Source of the DNA: Cellulomonas humilata
Lineage (GTDB): Bacteria > Actinomycetota > Actinomycetes > Actinomycetales > Cellulomonadaceae
Reading direction: 5' to 3'
DNA: 64,000 bases
Assembly (NCBI RefSeq): GCF_013359775.1
Contig: NZ_JABMCI010000067.1
Coordinates: 245,647-309,646 of the forward strand
Shown: positions 46,073 to 53,682 of the stretch, one piece after another
How positions within the stretch are numbered: position 1 is the first letter of the stretch
Layout: each line of letters opens with the position of its first letter
The notes under the pieces: model-generated
What the model saw: only the letters and a program-made list of their open reading frames with translations
What the model was told of the DNA's origin: nothing
The model's database searches: none
Translations under genes and position numbers: made by a program

Positions 46073-47854
46073 TCAGGGCAGCAGCAGCCGCACCGCCTGG
46101 GTGGTTCCGGTGCTGCTCAGCGACCACGTGCCGTCGTCGGTCGGGCTCAGCGTCCAGGTGGCGCACCCGGTGCGGACGAGCCGCAGGTCCGTATCCAGGC
46201 AGCCACCCAGGTCGGCGGTCCGGACGGTGTACCCGGCGGTCCCGGCCACGGGCTCGACGACCCACGCCTGGCGGGCGCGCTCGTCGCGCGGTCGGAAGGT
46301 AACCGCACCCGCGCGACCGCGCGGTGCGGTGAGCGTCGTGGAGTCGGTCGGGTTGGCCAGCAGCACCTCGCCGACGGGCTCGAACCGGAACTGCTGGTCC
46401 GCGCCGCCGGTCGGGGTGCTGATCGCGAGGTTGCTGCCCGGGACCGGCCCGCCCTGGACGGTCCACACCCGGTTGCCCGGCAGGACGCTGGCCACGGTGG
46501 TCCACCCGTCGCCGGCTGCGGCGAAGCTCCACCGCTGGCAGTCGTTGTTCGGCAGGAACCCGAGCCAGCCCCACTGCGCGACGTTGCCGCCGTCGACGTT
46601 GGCGCACGCACCGACCTCGGCCACGTTGTTGCTGAACCGGTTGAGGATCCGGGTGCCGTTCCCGCGGTCGGACAGCTGCCACTGCTGGCACGCGTTGTCG
46701 AGGTCGGTCCACAGCGCGATGTTCGCGCCCTCGTACCCGCAGCCGGCGTTCTCGACCACCGCGGTGCCGTCGCGCGGGACGATCTGCACGAAGGGGTCGC
46801 CGTGGCCGATCGAGCGGCTCGGGTTGATCGGGTCGCTGATCACCGGCCACCCGTCGCGTCCCCAGGTGAGCTTCCGGACGTTCAGGCGGGGCGCGCCGCC
46901 GTCCGTCGCGTCGTAGTAGTGGTTCACGAAGTACCCGGAGCGGCCGTTCCTGTCCATCAGCAGGTCGCCGCCACCAGCGCCGACGAACTCGTTGTAGCCC
47001 CGCAGGATCTCCGTGCCGCCCTTGGCGTCGAGCAGCGGGACGCCGTCGGCGTCGACGTACGGGCCGGTCAGGCTGGGGGAGCGGCCGACGATCGTCCGGT
47101 AGTCGCTCTCCACGCTGCGGCAGCAGTAGTCCCAGGACACGAACAGGTAGTAGTAGCCGTCGTGGAACGCGATCGTCGGGTTCTCCTCGGCGTTCGGGGC
47201 GAACTGGCGCTGGGCGATCCTGACGGGCTGCGCGCCGGCGACGGGCTTGCCCGTGGCGTCGTCGACGGGCACGACGTGGATGCCGGAGAAGAACGAGCCC
47301 CACGAGAGCCAGGTGCCGCCGTCGGCGTCCGTGACGAGGTTCGGGTCGATGGCGTTGAACGTGTTGACGCCCGGCTGCGAGCGGACCACGAGTCCTTGGT
47401 CCTCCCACTGCGGGTGCGCCAGCGACGGCGACGTGAGCAGGCCGATCACGGAGTTGTTGGTGCCGAACTGCGAGACCGCGTAGTACAGCCGCCACTCGGT
47501 GCCGGACCAGCTGAGGTCGGGTGCCCAGGCGTCGCGCGGTGCCTCGGTCACGCCGAGCGACTCGAGCACCCAGGCCGGGAGCTCGGTGAGGACCGGTCCG
47601 AGCTCCTCCCAGTGCACCAGGTCGCGGGAGCGCTTCAGCGGCAGGTACGTGTCGTCGAAGGCCGCGTCGCCGGTGATCGCGACGTAGTACCAGCCCTTCT
47701 CCTTGACCATCGTCGGGTCGTGCGCGATGGGGTCGACCGGGCGGGTGGCCGGTGCCGGGGTGTGCCCGCCGGCGGTCGCCGCGGTGGCCGGGGCGACCAG
47801 CCCGAGCAGCGCGGCGATCACCAGCAGGACCAGGGACAGGGGGGTGCGTCTCAT
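46073..47854 (-). CDS. Secreted GH43 arabinanase-like enzyme with lectin-like C terminus
   Basis: The 593-aa secreted glycosidase has a signal peptide (MRRTPLSLVLLVIAALLGL, cleavage near ATA 24-26). The five-bladed propeller domain spans roughly residues 40-330. Catalytic elements are the general base in IAHDPTMVKEKGWYYV, the pKa modulator in NAIDPNLV and the acid in AEENPTIAFHDGYYY; WAPDLSW and SQFGTNNSVIGL suggest endo-1,5-alpha-arabinanase. The C-terminal ~250 residues resemble ricin-type beta-trefoil repeats (ALWTDLDNACQQWQL, NNDCQRWSF), a carbohydrate-binding unit. AAGGAA precedes the start. The palindrome TACA-ACGA-TGTA at 47914-47925 upstream is a possible operator. Confidence 0.88.
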   Translation of the reverse strand: MRRTPLSLVLLVIAALLGLVAPATAATAGGHTPAPATRPVDPIAHDPTMVKEKGWYYVAITGDAAFDDTYLPLKRSRDLVHWEELGPVLTELPAWVLESLGVTEAPRDAWAPDLSWSGTEWRLYYAVSQFGTNNSVIGLLTSPSLAHPQWEDQGLVVRSQPGVNTFNAIDPNLVTDADGGTWLSWGSFFSGIHVVPVDDATGKPVAGAQPVRIAQRQFAPNAEENPTIAFHDGYYYLFVSWDYCCRSVESDYRTIVGRSPSLTGPYVDADGVPLLDAKGGTEILRGYNEFVGAGGGDLLMDRNGRSGYFVNHYYDATDGGAPRLNVRKLTWGRDGWPVISDPINPSRSIGHGDPFVQIVPRDGTAVVENAGCGYEGANIALWTDLDNACQQWQLSDRGNGTRILNRFSNNVAEVGACANVDGGNVAQWGWLGFLPNNDCQRWSFAAAGDGWTTVASVLPGNRVWTVQGGPVPGSNLAISTPTGGADQQFRFEPVGEVLLANPTDSTTLTAPRGRAGAVTFRPRDERARQAWVVEPVAGTAGYTVRTADLGGCLDTDLRLVRTGCATWTLSPTDDGTWSLSSTGTTQAVRLLLP

Positions 47855-47913
47855 CGGTATTCCTTGTCTTCCACATCGTCGTGGGGGCGGCTGCGCTCAT
47901 CCTGGCACCGTTC

Positions 47914-47925
47914 TACAACGATGTA
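47914..47925. promoter_or_regulatory. Palindrome upstream of the GH43 gene
   Basis: TACAACGATGTA has perfect 4-bp arms in the least GC-rich part of the gap between the SARP stop and the GH43 start. It is a possible regulator site for the glycosidase. Confidence 0.3.
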
Positions 47926-47958
47926 CAGATGTCCGGAATGCGGACCTGACGTGGCTCG

Positions 47959-50790
47959 CTAGCCGATCCGCTCGTCGATCGCCCGCAGCGCCGCGGCGAG
48001 CACGGCCGCCCGGGTGGGAGGCGTCCCGGCACCCGTCGAGGGCACGGCAGCCGCACCCGGTCCGGCCGCCGGCGCGTCCGGGGCGGCGTCGGCGGCGGCG
48101 GACAGGAGGCGTGCCGCGTCGTCGTCGCCGGTCCGCCGCAGCAGGTCGGCGAGGTTCCGCAGCGTCGCCCACAGGTGGGTCCAGTTGCCGGTGCGGGCGA
48201 AGTACCGGATCACGTCGCGGTAGCCGCGCAGCGCCTCGTCGACCCGACCGAGGTCCGCGACGGCGGTGAGCAGCCCGACGGTGGCGACGCCGACCAGGAA
48301 CGTCGCACCGGCGCCCCGGGCCAGCCCGATGGCGCGGCGGTAGTCGCGCTCCGCGACGTCGGCGTGGCCGGTGGCGTTCTCGATCTCGCCGGCGACGTAG
48401 GCGGCCCAGGCACGCTCCGTGGGCGAGACCGCCCTTGCCAGCGCGGCGTCGCCGAGCGAGCGCGCGCGTGAGGCGTTGCCCGCGTAGAGCTCGGCGAGCG
48501 CCGCGACTCCGAACGGGTCGGAGCGTCGGGACTCACGTGTCGCGGCCAGGGCGTGCTCGACCGCCTCCGGGAAGCTGCCCCGCGCCAGTGCGACGACCGA
48601 CCACGGGACGTGGCAGGACCAGCGGCCGAGGTCGTCCGTCGCCTGCGCGAGGCCGGTGCGGGCGAGAGTGGCCGCCCGGTCGAGGTCGCCGCGCTGGTAG
48701 GCCGCCTCGGCGGCGGCACCGTGGACGCCGGCGGCGCGCGGGTGGCCGGCGAGGGCGGGGTCGGCGGCCAGCTCCTCCGCCCACGCGCGGATCTCGAGGA
48801 GGTCGCGGTAGGCGATCGCGCCGTACAGCGAGACGACGACGTCCGCGGCGGCATCCACCGCACCGCGGCGGCGCGCCAGCTGCCACACCGCGCGCAGGTT
48901 GGCCAGCTCCCGGCGCAGGGTGGCGTCCGCGTCGGACTCGTCGTCCCCGGCCAGGCCCGCCTCGATGCCGGCGGCGAGCCGGACGCCCCAGCGCAGCATG
49001 CGGTCGGCCGACTCGTCGTCCTCCCCGGCCGCGCTGATCCGGTCGAGAGCGAACGCCCGCAGGGTCTCGAGCATCCGGTAGCGGGTGCGCACCTCGAACT
49101 GGGCGTCGACCATCGACGCGTCGACCAGCCGGGAGAGCGCGGCTCCGGGGTCGCCGGGCAGCCCGAGGTCGGCGGCCAGCCACTCCGCCGCCTCCAGGTC
49201 CAGTCCGTCGACGAACGGCGCGACGTGCCGGAACAGGCGCTGCTCGTCCGGCGACAGCAGCCGGTAGGACCACTCCACGGTCGAGCGCAGCGTGCGGTGC
49301 CGGGAGTCGCCGGTAGGTCTGCCGGCGCCCAGCAGGTCGAGGGAGCGGTCGAGGCGGTCGTGCAGGTCTCGCAGCGAGAACGCCGACAGGCGGCTGGCGG
49401 CGAGCTCGATGGCGAGGGGCACACCGTCCAGGCGGCGCACGATGTCCGCCACGAGAGCCAGGTCCGCCGCGGAGGTCGCCGTCGCCGTGCGCACCCGGGC
49501 CGCCCGCTCGAGGAACAGCGCGACGGACGCGACGGTGGACGGGTCGCCGTCGCCCCCCGGGAGCGGCAGGGGAGCGAGCCGGACGGTGTGCTCGCCGGGC
49601 AGCCCGAGCGGCTCGCGACTCGTGGCCAGCACCGTCAGCCGGGGGCAGGCCGGCAGGAGGGTCGAGAGCAGGTCCCGCACCGGGTCGAGCAGGTGCTCGC
49701 AGTTGTCCACCAGGAGCATCCCGGGCTGGGCGTCGAGCACCGCCGCGCACGCCTCGAGCACGTCACCCTGCACGACGTCGAGCCGAAGGGCGGCCGCGAG
49801 GGCGCTGGGGAGCGCGCCGGGGTCGGTCACGGGGGCCAGGAGCAGGGCGGTCACCGCGGGCGCACGGGCGAGGACCTCCTGGGCCAGGCGCGTCTTGCCG
49901 ACGCCACCCGTGCCGACGAGCGTCACCAGGCGCTCGTCGGCGAGCACCCGGTGGAGGGCGGCCACCTCGGCCGCTCGGCCGATGAGCCGGGTGGGCGGAC
50001 GCGCCGCGAGGGACGACGCGGGCACGCGACCGGAGCCACCGCCCGCGATGACGCGCTCGAGCTCCCCGACCGCCGCAGAAGGGTCGAGGCCGGTCTCGTC
50101 GGCCAGCCGGCGGCGGAGCTCGCGGCCCACCTGGAGCGCCTCCGCGGGCCGTGCCACCGCAGCCAGCGTCCGCATCAGCGCGATCGCCGCGGCCTCGTCG
50201 AGCGGGTCGGCGGCGTGCGCAGCGGTCGCGAGGTCGACGACGTCGGCGGCGCGCCCGGCGTCGACCGCGCTCGCGACGAGCGTCCCGGCCACCTCGCGCT
50301 GCAACCGCGCGCACTCCTCGATCGAGACCGCGATCGGCGCCACGTCCGCCAGGTCGGCGAGGACCGGACCCCGCCACAGCGCGCATGCCTCGTGCAGCCC
50401 GGCCAGCGCCCCACCGGGGTCGTGTGCCGAGCGGCTCCGCGCAGCCGAGAGGAGCGACCTGGCGTGCGACAGGTCGAGCTCGGCGGCCGCGAGGCGGAGC
50501 CGGTACCCGCCCGGGCTCGTCTCCAGCCGGTCCGCGGCCGGTCCGAGGTGCGCGCGCAACCGGGAGACGTGGGTCTGGATCGCCTGGCGTGCCGACTCGG
50601 GCGGGTCGGTGGGCCACAGCGCGTCGACCAGGTCGTCGGCGGCGACCGCGCGCCCCTCGGCCAGGGCGAGCAGTGCGAGGACCGCTCGGCGGCGCGGCCC
50701 GGGCACGTCCACAGCGCTGCCGTCCACCTGCACCCGGAGGGGGCCGAGGACGTCCACCCGCAACGGCACCGACGGGACCGTCGCGCTCAT
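47959..50790 (-). CDS. SARP/AfsR-type transcriptional regulator (BTAD + NB-ARC ATPase + TPR)
   Basis: The 943-aa multidomain activator has an OmpR-like winged helix (about 10-100; LRVDVLGPLRVQVDGSAV), a bacterial transcriptional activation domain (about 100-250), and a STAND/NB-ARC ATPase with Walker A LVGTGGVGKTRLAQ near residue 290, sensor VLATSREPLG and LVDNCEHLLD as Walker B region. The C-terminal part has TPR-like helices. Architecture is that of AfsR-like regulators, which bind direct repeats. It is divergent from a methyltransferase gene; three GTGACAG-type repeats lie between them. It probably activates the methyltransferase and perhaps itself. Confidence 0.92.
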   Translation of the reverse strand: MSATVPSVPLRVDVLGPLRVQVDGSAVDVPGPRRRAVLALLALAEGRAVAADDLVDALWPTDPPESARQAIQTHVSRLRAHLGPAADRLETSPGGYRLRLAAAELDLSHARSLLSAARSRSAHDPGGALAGLHEACALWRGPVLADLADVAPIAVSIEECARLQREVAGTLVASAVDAGRAADVVDLATAAHAADPLDEAAAIALMRTLAAVARPAEALQVGRELRRRLADETGLDPSAAVGELERVIAGGGSGRVPASSLAARPPTRLIGRAAEVAALHRVLADERLVTLVGTGGVGKTRLAQEVLARAPAVTALLLAPVTDPGALPSALAAALRLDVVQGDVLEACAAVLDAQPGMLLVDNCEHLLDPVRDLLSTLLPACPRLTVLATSREPLGLPGEHTVRLAPLPLPGGDGDPSTVASVALFLERAARVRTATATSAADLALVADIVRRLDGVPLAIELAASRLSAFSLRDLHDRLDRSLDLLGAGRPTGDSRHRTLRSTVEWSYRLLSPDEQRLFRHVAPFVDGLDLEAAEWLAADLGLPGDPGAALSRLVDASMVDAQFEVRTRYRMLETLRAFALDRISAAGEDDESADRMLRWGVRLAAGIEAGLAGDDESDADATLRRELANLRAVWQLARRRGAVDAAADVVVSLYGAIAYRDLLEIRAWAEELAADPALAGHPRAAGVHGAAAEAAYQRGDLDRAATLARTGLAQATDDLGRWSCHVPWSVVALARGSFPEAVEHALAATRESRRSDPFGVAALAELYAGNASRARSLGDAALARAVSPTERAWAAYVAGEIENATGHADVAERDYRRAIGLARGAGATFLVGVATVGLLTAVADLGRVDEALRGYRDVIRYFARTGNWTHLWATLRNLADLLRRTGDDDAARLLSAAADAAPDAPAAGPGAAAVPSTGAGTPPTRAAVLAAALRAIDERIG

Positions 50791-50809
50791 GGTCGCCAGT
50801 ATGCCGGGC

Positions 50810-50848
50810 CTGTCACCGCCGAGACAGGCCGTGACAGTGCCGTGACAG
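50810..50848. promoter_or_regulatory. Direct repeats, candidate SARP binding site
   Basis: CCGTGACAG occurs at 50829-50837 and again 11 bases later at 50840-50848. GAGACAG at 50821-50827 is a degenerate third copy, and CTGTCAC at 50810-50816 is the same heptamer inverted. An 11-bp period is the classic spacing of SARP sites. Confidence 0.65.
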
Positions 50849-50911
50849 CGGGTCCCGCGAGCCTCGTCTCATCCCGGCGACCGGCCGGGCAGAGACGAAG
50901 GAGACGGACAG

Positions 50912-51958
50912 ATGGATCACGACAAGGTGGGGGCGTTCCTCGGCCAGGTCATCACGGACATGGGCGCGACGGGCTCCGCGGGCGCGGTGGTGATCGGCCA
51001 CCGGCTCGGCCTGTACGGCGCGCTCGCCGAGGGACCCGCGTCGGCTCAGGAGTTCGCCGAGCGGACCGGCTACGACGAGCGCTACCTGACCGAGTGGCTG
51101 CGCAACCAGGCGGCCGGCGGGTACGTCACGTACGAGCCGGCCACCGCGCAGTTCTCGCTCACCGAGGAGCAGGCGTACTGCCTCGCGGACCCGAACGGCC
51201 CGAACGTGTCGGCCGCGTTCGTCGCCGGCCTCGGCTACCTGCGCGCCGAGCCGCAGCTCACCGAGGCGTTCCGCACGGGCGCCGGCGTCGGCTGGCACGA
51301 GCACCACGAGGACGTCTTCGTCGGCTGCGACGCGTTCTACCGCCCGGGCTACGTGGCGGAGCTGATCCCCACGTGGATCCCGGCGCTTGAGGGCGTCGAG
51401 CAGAAGCTGACCGCGGGCGGGCGTGTCGCCGACATCGGCTGCGGGCTGGGCTCGACGTCCGTGCTGATGGCGCAGGCGTTCCCGAGCGCCAGCGTCGTCG
51501 GGTCCGACTACCACCGGGAGTCCGTCGAGCTCGCGCGCAAGAAGGCGGCCGAGGCGGGCGTGGCCGGCCGGGTCGACTTCGAGGTGGCGACCGCGCAGGA
51601 CTTCAGCGGCTCCGGGTTCGACCTGGTGACGACGTTCGACGCCCTGCACGACATGGGCGACCCGGTCGCGGCCGCCCGGCGGGTCCGGGCCGCGCTCGCG
51701 GACGACGGCACCTGGCTGGTGGTCGAGCCCGCCGCGTCCGACGCGCTCGAGGAGAACCTGCACCCCGTCGGTCGGCTGTACTACGCGGGGTCGCTGTTCC
51801 TGTGCGTGCCGAACAGCCTCTCGCAGGCCGGTGGGTACGCGCTGGGCGCACAGGCGGGGGAGACCGCGATCCGCGAGATCGCCGCCGCTGCCGGGTTCAC
51901 CCGGTTCCGTCGGGCCGCGACGAGCGCGCTGAACGTCGCGTACGAGATCCGCCCGTGA
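50912..51958 (+). CDS. SAM-dependent methyltransferase with N-terminal winged helix
   Basis: The 348-aa enzyme has an N-terminal winged helix (LTEWLRNQAAGGYVTYE, used for dimerisation in this family) and a Rossmann methyltransferase with motif I VADIGCGLGSTSVLMAQAF near residue 172, then GSDYHRESVELARKKA and DLVTTFDALHDMGDP. It resembles Rv2258c-type methyltransferases of unknown substrate. AAGGAG lies upstream of ATG 50912. The neighbouring SARP and the direct repeats suggest it is a regulated specialised-metabolism or detoxification gene, but no biosynthetic partners are present. Confidence 0.88.
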   Translation: MDHDKVGAFLGQVITDMGATGSAGAVVIGHRLGLYGALAEGPASAQEFAERTGYDERYLTEWLRNQAAGGYVTYEPATAQFSLTEEQAYCLADPNGPNVSAAFVAGLGYLRAEPQLTEAFRTGAGVGWHEHHEDVFVGCDAFYRPGYVAELIPTWIPALEGVEQKLTAGGRVADIGCGLGSTSVLMAQAFPSASVVGSDYHRESVELARKKAAEAGVAGRVDFEVATAQDFSGSGFDLVTTFDALHDMGDPVAAARRVRAALADDGTWLVVEPAASDALEENLHPVGRLYYAGSLFLCVPNSLSQAGGYALGAQAGETAIREIAAAAGFTRFRRAATSALNVAYEIRP

Positions 51959-51980
51959 CACCGGGATCGCGGTGCCGCCC

Positions 51981-53168
51981 TCACTCCAGGAGCGGCACCG
52001 CGATCCCCTCACCGGTGCGCAGCAGGCTGGCACGCATGACGGCCTGCGTCCCGAACCGGAGCGCGACCGCGTCCACGGCCTCGTCGAGACCCCCGTGGTC
52101 CGGGTGGTCCAGCGGCAGCGCCAGCTGGACGAACTCGTCCGACGAGAGCCCCGTCAGCGCGACGCCCACGAGGGTGATCCCGCGCTCGCGGATCAGCGGA
52201 CCGGCGGCGTCCAGGAGTCCCAGGGCTGCTGCGGCGATGTCCTCCGAGGAGTCCGTGCCGGTGACGAACGAGCGCGACCGCGTGGCCTTCGTGTAGTCCT
52301 CGAACCGCAGCCGGAGCACCACCGTCCGGGCGATCCGGTCGGCCTTGCGCATCCGCCGGCAGACGCGGTCGACGAGCCCGAGAAGGGCGGCCCGGACGAA
52401 CGCGGGATCGTGCGGACCGTGCCCGATCGCCCGCTGGGCCCCGATCGACCCGCGCGACTGGCCCACCACCACGCGCGCCGGGGTCAGCCCGTGCACCACC
52501 GCGTACAGGTGGGCGCCTGCGGCCGGCCCGAGCGTGCCGGTGAGCACGGAGCGGGGGAGCGCGGCGACGTCCCCGGCCGTGAACAGCCCGTACGCGTGCA
52601 GCTTCGCGGCCGTCACCGCGCCGACGCCCCACAGGAGCTCGACGGGGAGCGGATGGAGGAACGACTCCTCGTCCGCCGGCAGGACCAGCAGCAGCCCGTC
52701 CGGCTTGGCCACGCGCGACGCCACCTTGGCCAGGAACGGCGTCCGTGCCACCCCGACGGTGATGGGGAGCCCGACGACGTCCTTGACCTGGGCGCGCAGC
52801 CGGGCCGCGATGTCGACGGGCGCCACGTCGATCCGGTGCAGGCCGGCCACGTCGAGGAACGCCTCGTCGATGGAGACGCCCTGGACCATCGGGGTGGTCT
52901 GCCGGAACAGCTCGAACACCGCCTTGCTCGCCTCGACGTACGCGTCGAACCGCGGCCGCACGATGACGAGGTCCGGGCACAGCGCGCGCGCCTGCCGACC
53001 CCCCATCGCGGTCTTCACGCCGCGGCGCTTGGCCTCGTACGAGCAGGCCAGCACCACACCGCCGCCCACGGCGATCGGACGGTTGCGCAGGCGGGGGTCG
53101 TCGCGCTGCTCGACGGAGGCGTAGAACGCGTCGAGGTCGGCATGCAGGATCGTGGAGCGCACGAACAC
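51981..53168 (-). CDS. dinB: DNA polymerase IV (Y-family)
   Basis: The ~395-aa translesion polymerase has LHADLDAFYASVEQRDDPRLR at the N terminus, the palm metal site GVSIDEAFLDV (Asp101/Glu102), the helix-hairpin-helix LLWGVGAVTAAKLHAYGL and a little-finger domain. It lacks an obvious C-terminal beta-clamp peptide of the QxxLPL kind other than VQLALPLD near 355, which fits that motif. The first GTG (53168) lies seven bases after the -10 box, so the mRNA may be leaderless; GTG 53162 is the next candidate. An SOS box overlaps the start, so induction by DNA damage is expected. Confidence 0.95.
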   Translation of the reverse strand: MFVRSTILHADLDAFYASVEQRDDPRLRNRPIAVGGGVVLACSYEAKRRGVKTAMGGRQARALCPDLVIVRPRFDAYVEASKAVFELFRQTTPMVQGVSIDEAFLDVAGLHRIDVAPVDIAARLRAQVKDVVGLPITVGVARTPFLAKVASRVAKPDGLLLVLPADEESFLHPLPVELLWGVGAVTAAKLHAYGLFTAGDVAALPRSVLTGTLGPAAGAHLYAVVHGLTPARVVVGQSRGSIGAQRAIGHGPHDPAFVRAALLGLVDRVCRRMRKADRIARTVVLRLRFEDYTKATRSRSFVTGTDSSEDIAAAALGLLDAAGPLIRERGITLVGVALTGLSSDEFVQLALPLDHPDHGGLDEAVDAVALRFGTQAVMRASLLRTGEGIAVPLLE

Positions 53169-53204
53169 ATGTTCGAACGTACCTCTGACACTAGGGTCAC
53201 GTCA
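53160..53204 (-). promoter_or_regulatory. dinB promoter with SOS (LexA) box over the start codon
   Basis: On the minus strand TGACGT (53204-53199) and TACGTT (53181-53176) are 17 bases apart. Seven bases later is GTG 53168. CGAACACATGTTCG at 53162-53175 (consensus CGAAC-N4-GTTCG) covers this point, so LexA would block initiation directly. Confidence 0.7.
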
Positions 53205-53578
53205 TGCACCGGATCATGCTGCGCGAGGTCATCATCGACGCCCCCGCGACGGACGTCGAGGCGGTCACGAGGTTCTGGTCGGGCGCCCTCGCCGCGACGC
53301 CGCACCCCATCCCGGGCGAGCCCTTCACCGCGCTGCGGGACGCCGCCTCGCTGCCGCACGTGGCGACGCAGGACATCGGTGACGACCCGACCCCGCGCTA
53401 CCACCTCGACATCGAGACGGACGACCTCGAGGCGGAGATCGCGCGGCTGGAGGGGCTCGGTGCCACGGTCCGCACGCGCCACGCGGACTACGCCGTCATG
53501 GTCGACCCGGTCGGTCTGCCGTTCTGCCTGCTGCCGCCGGTCTCCGCGGAGTTCGAGACCCGCGCGAAGACCGTCTGA
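53204..53578 (+). CDS. VOC (glyoxalase/bleomycin-resistance fold) family protein
   Basis: The 124-aa single-domain VOC protein has the two beta-alpha-beta-beta-beta halves: EVIIDAPATDVEAVTRFWSGALAA and YHLDIETDDLEAEIARLEGLGA with VMVDPVGLPFCLLPP at the end. The metal ligands of true glyoxalases are only partly kept (His in YHLDIE, no clear late Glu), so it may be a binding protein or an unassigned dioxygenase-like enzyme. ATG 53204 overlaps the dinB -35 region, so the two divergent genes may share control. The substrate is unknown. Confidence 0.8.
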   Translation: MHRIMLREVIIDAPATDVEAVTRFWSGALAATPHPIPGEPFTALRDAASLPHVATQDIGDDPTPRYHLDIETDDLEAEIARLEGLGATVRTRHADYAVMVDPVGLPFCLLPPVSAEFETRAKTV

Positions 53579-53682
53579 CCAGACGTTCACCCGAAAGGCG
53601 TAGCCAGGACGGGCCGCTCGGAGCATGATCGCTCGGGGCGGACATTTCAGCCCGAAGCGGACCGGGCCGGGGGTGGCACCGC

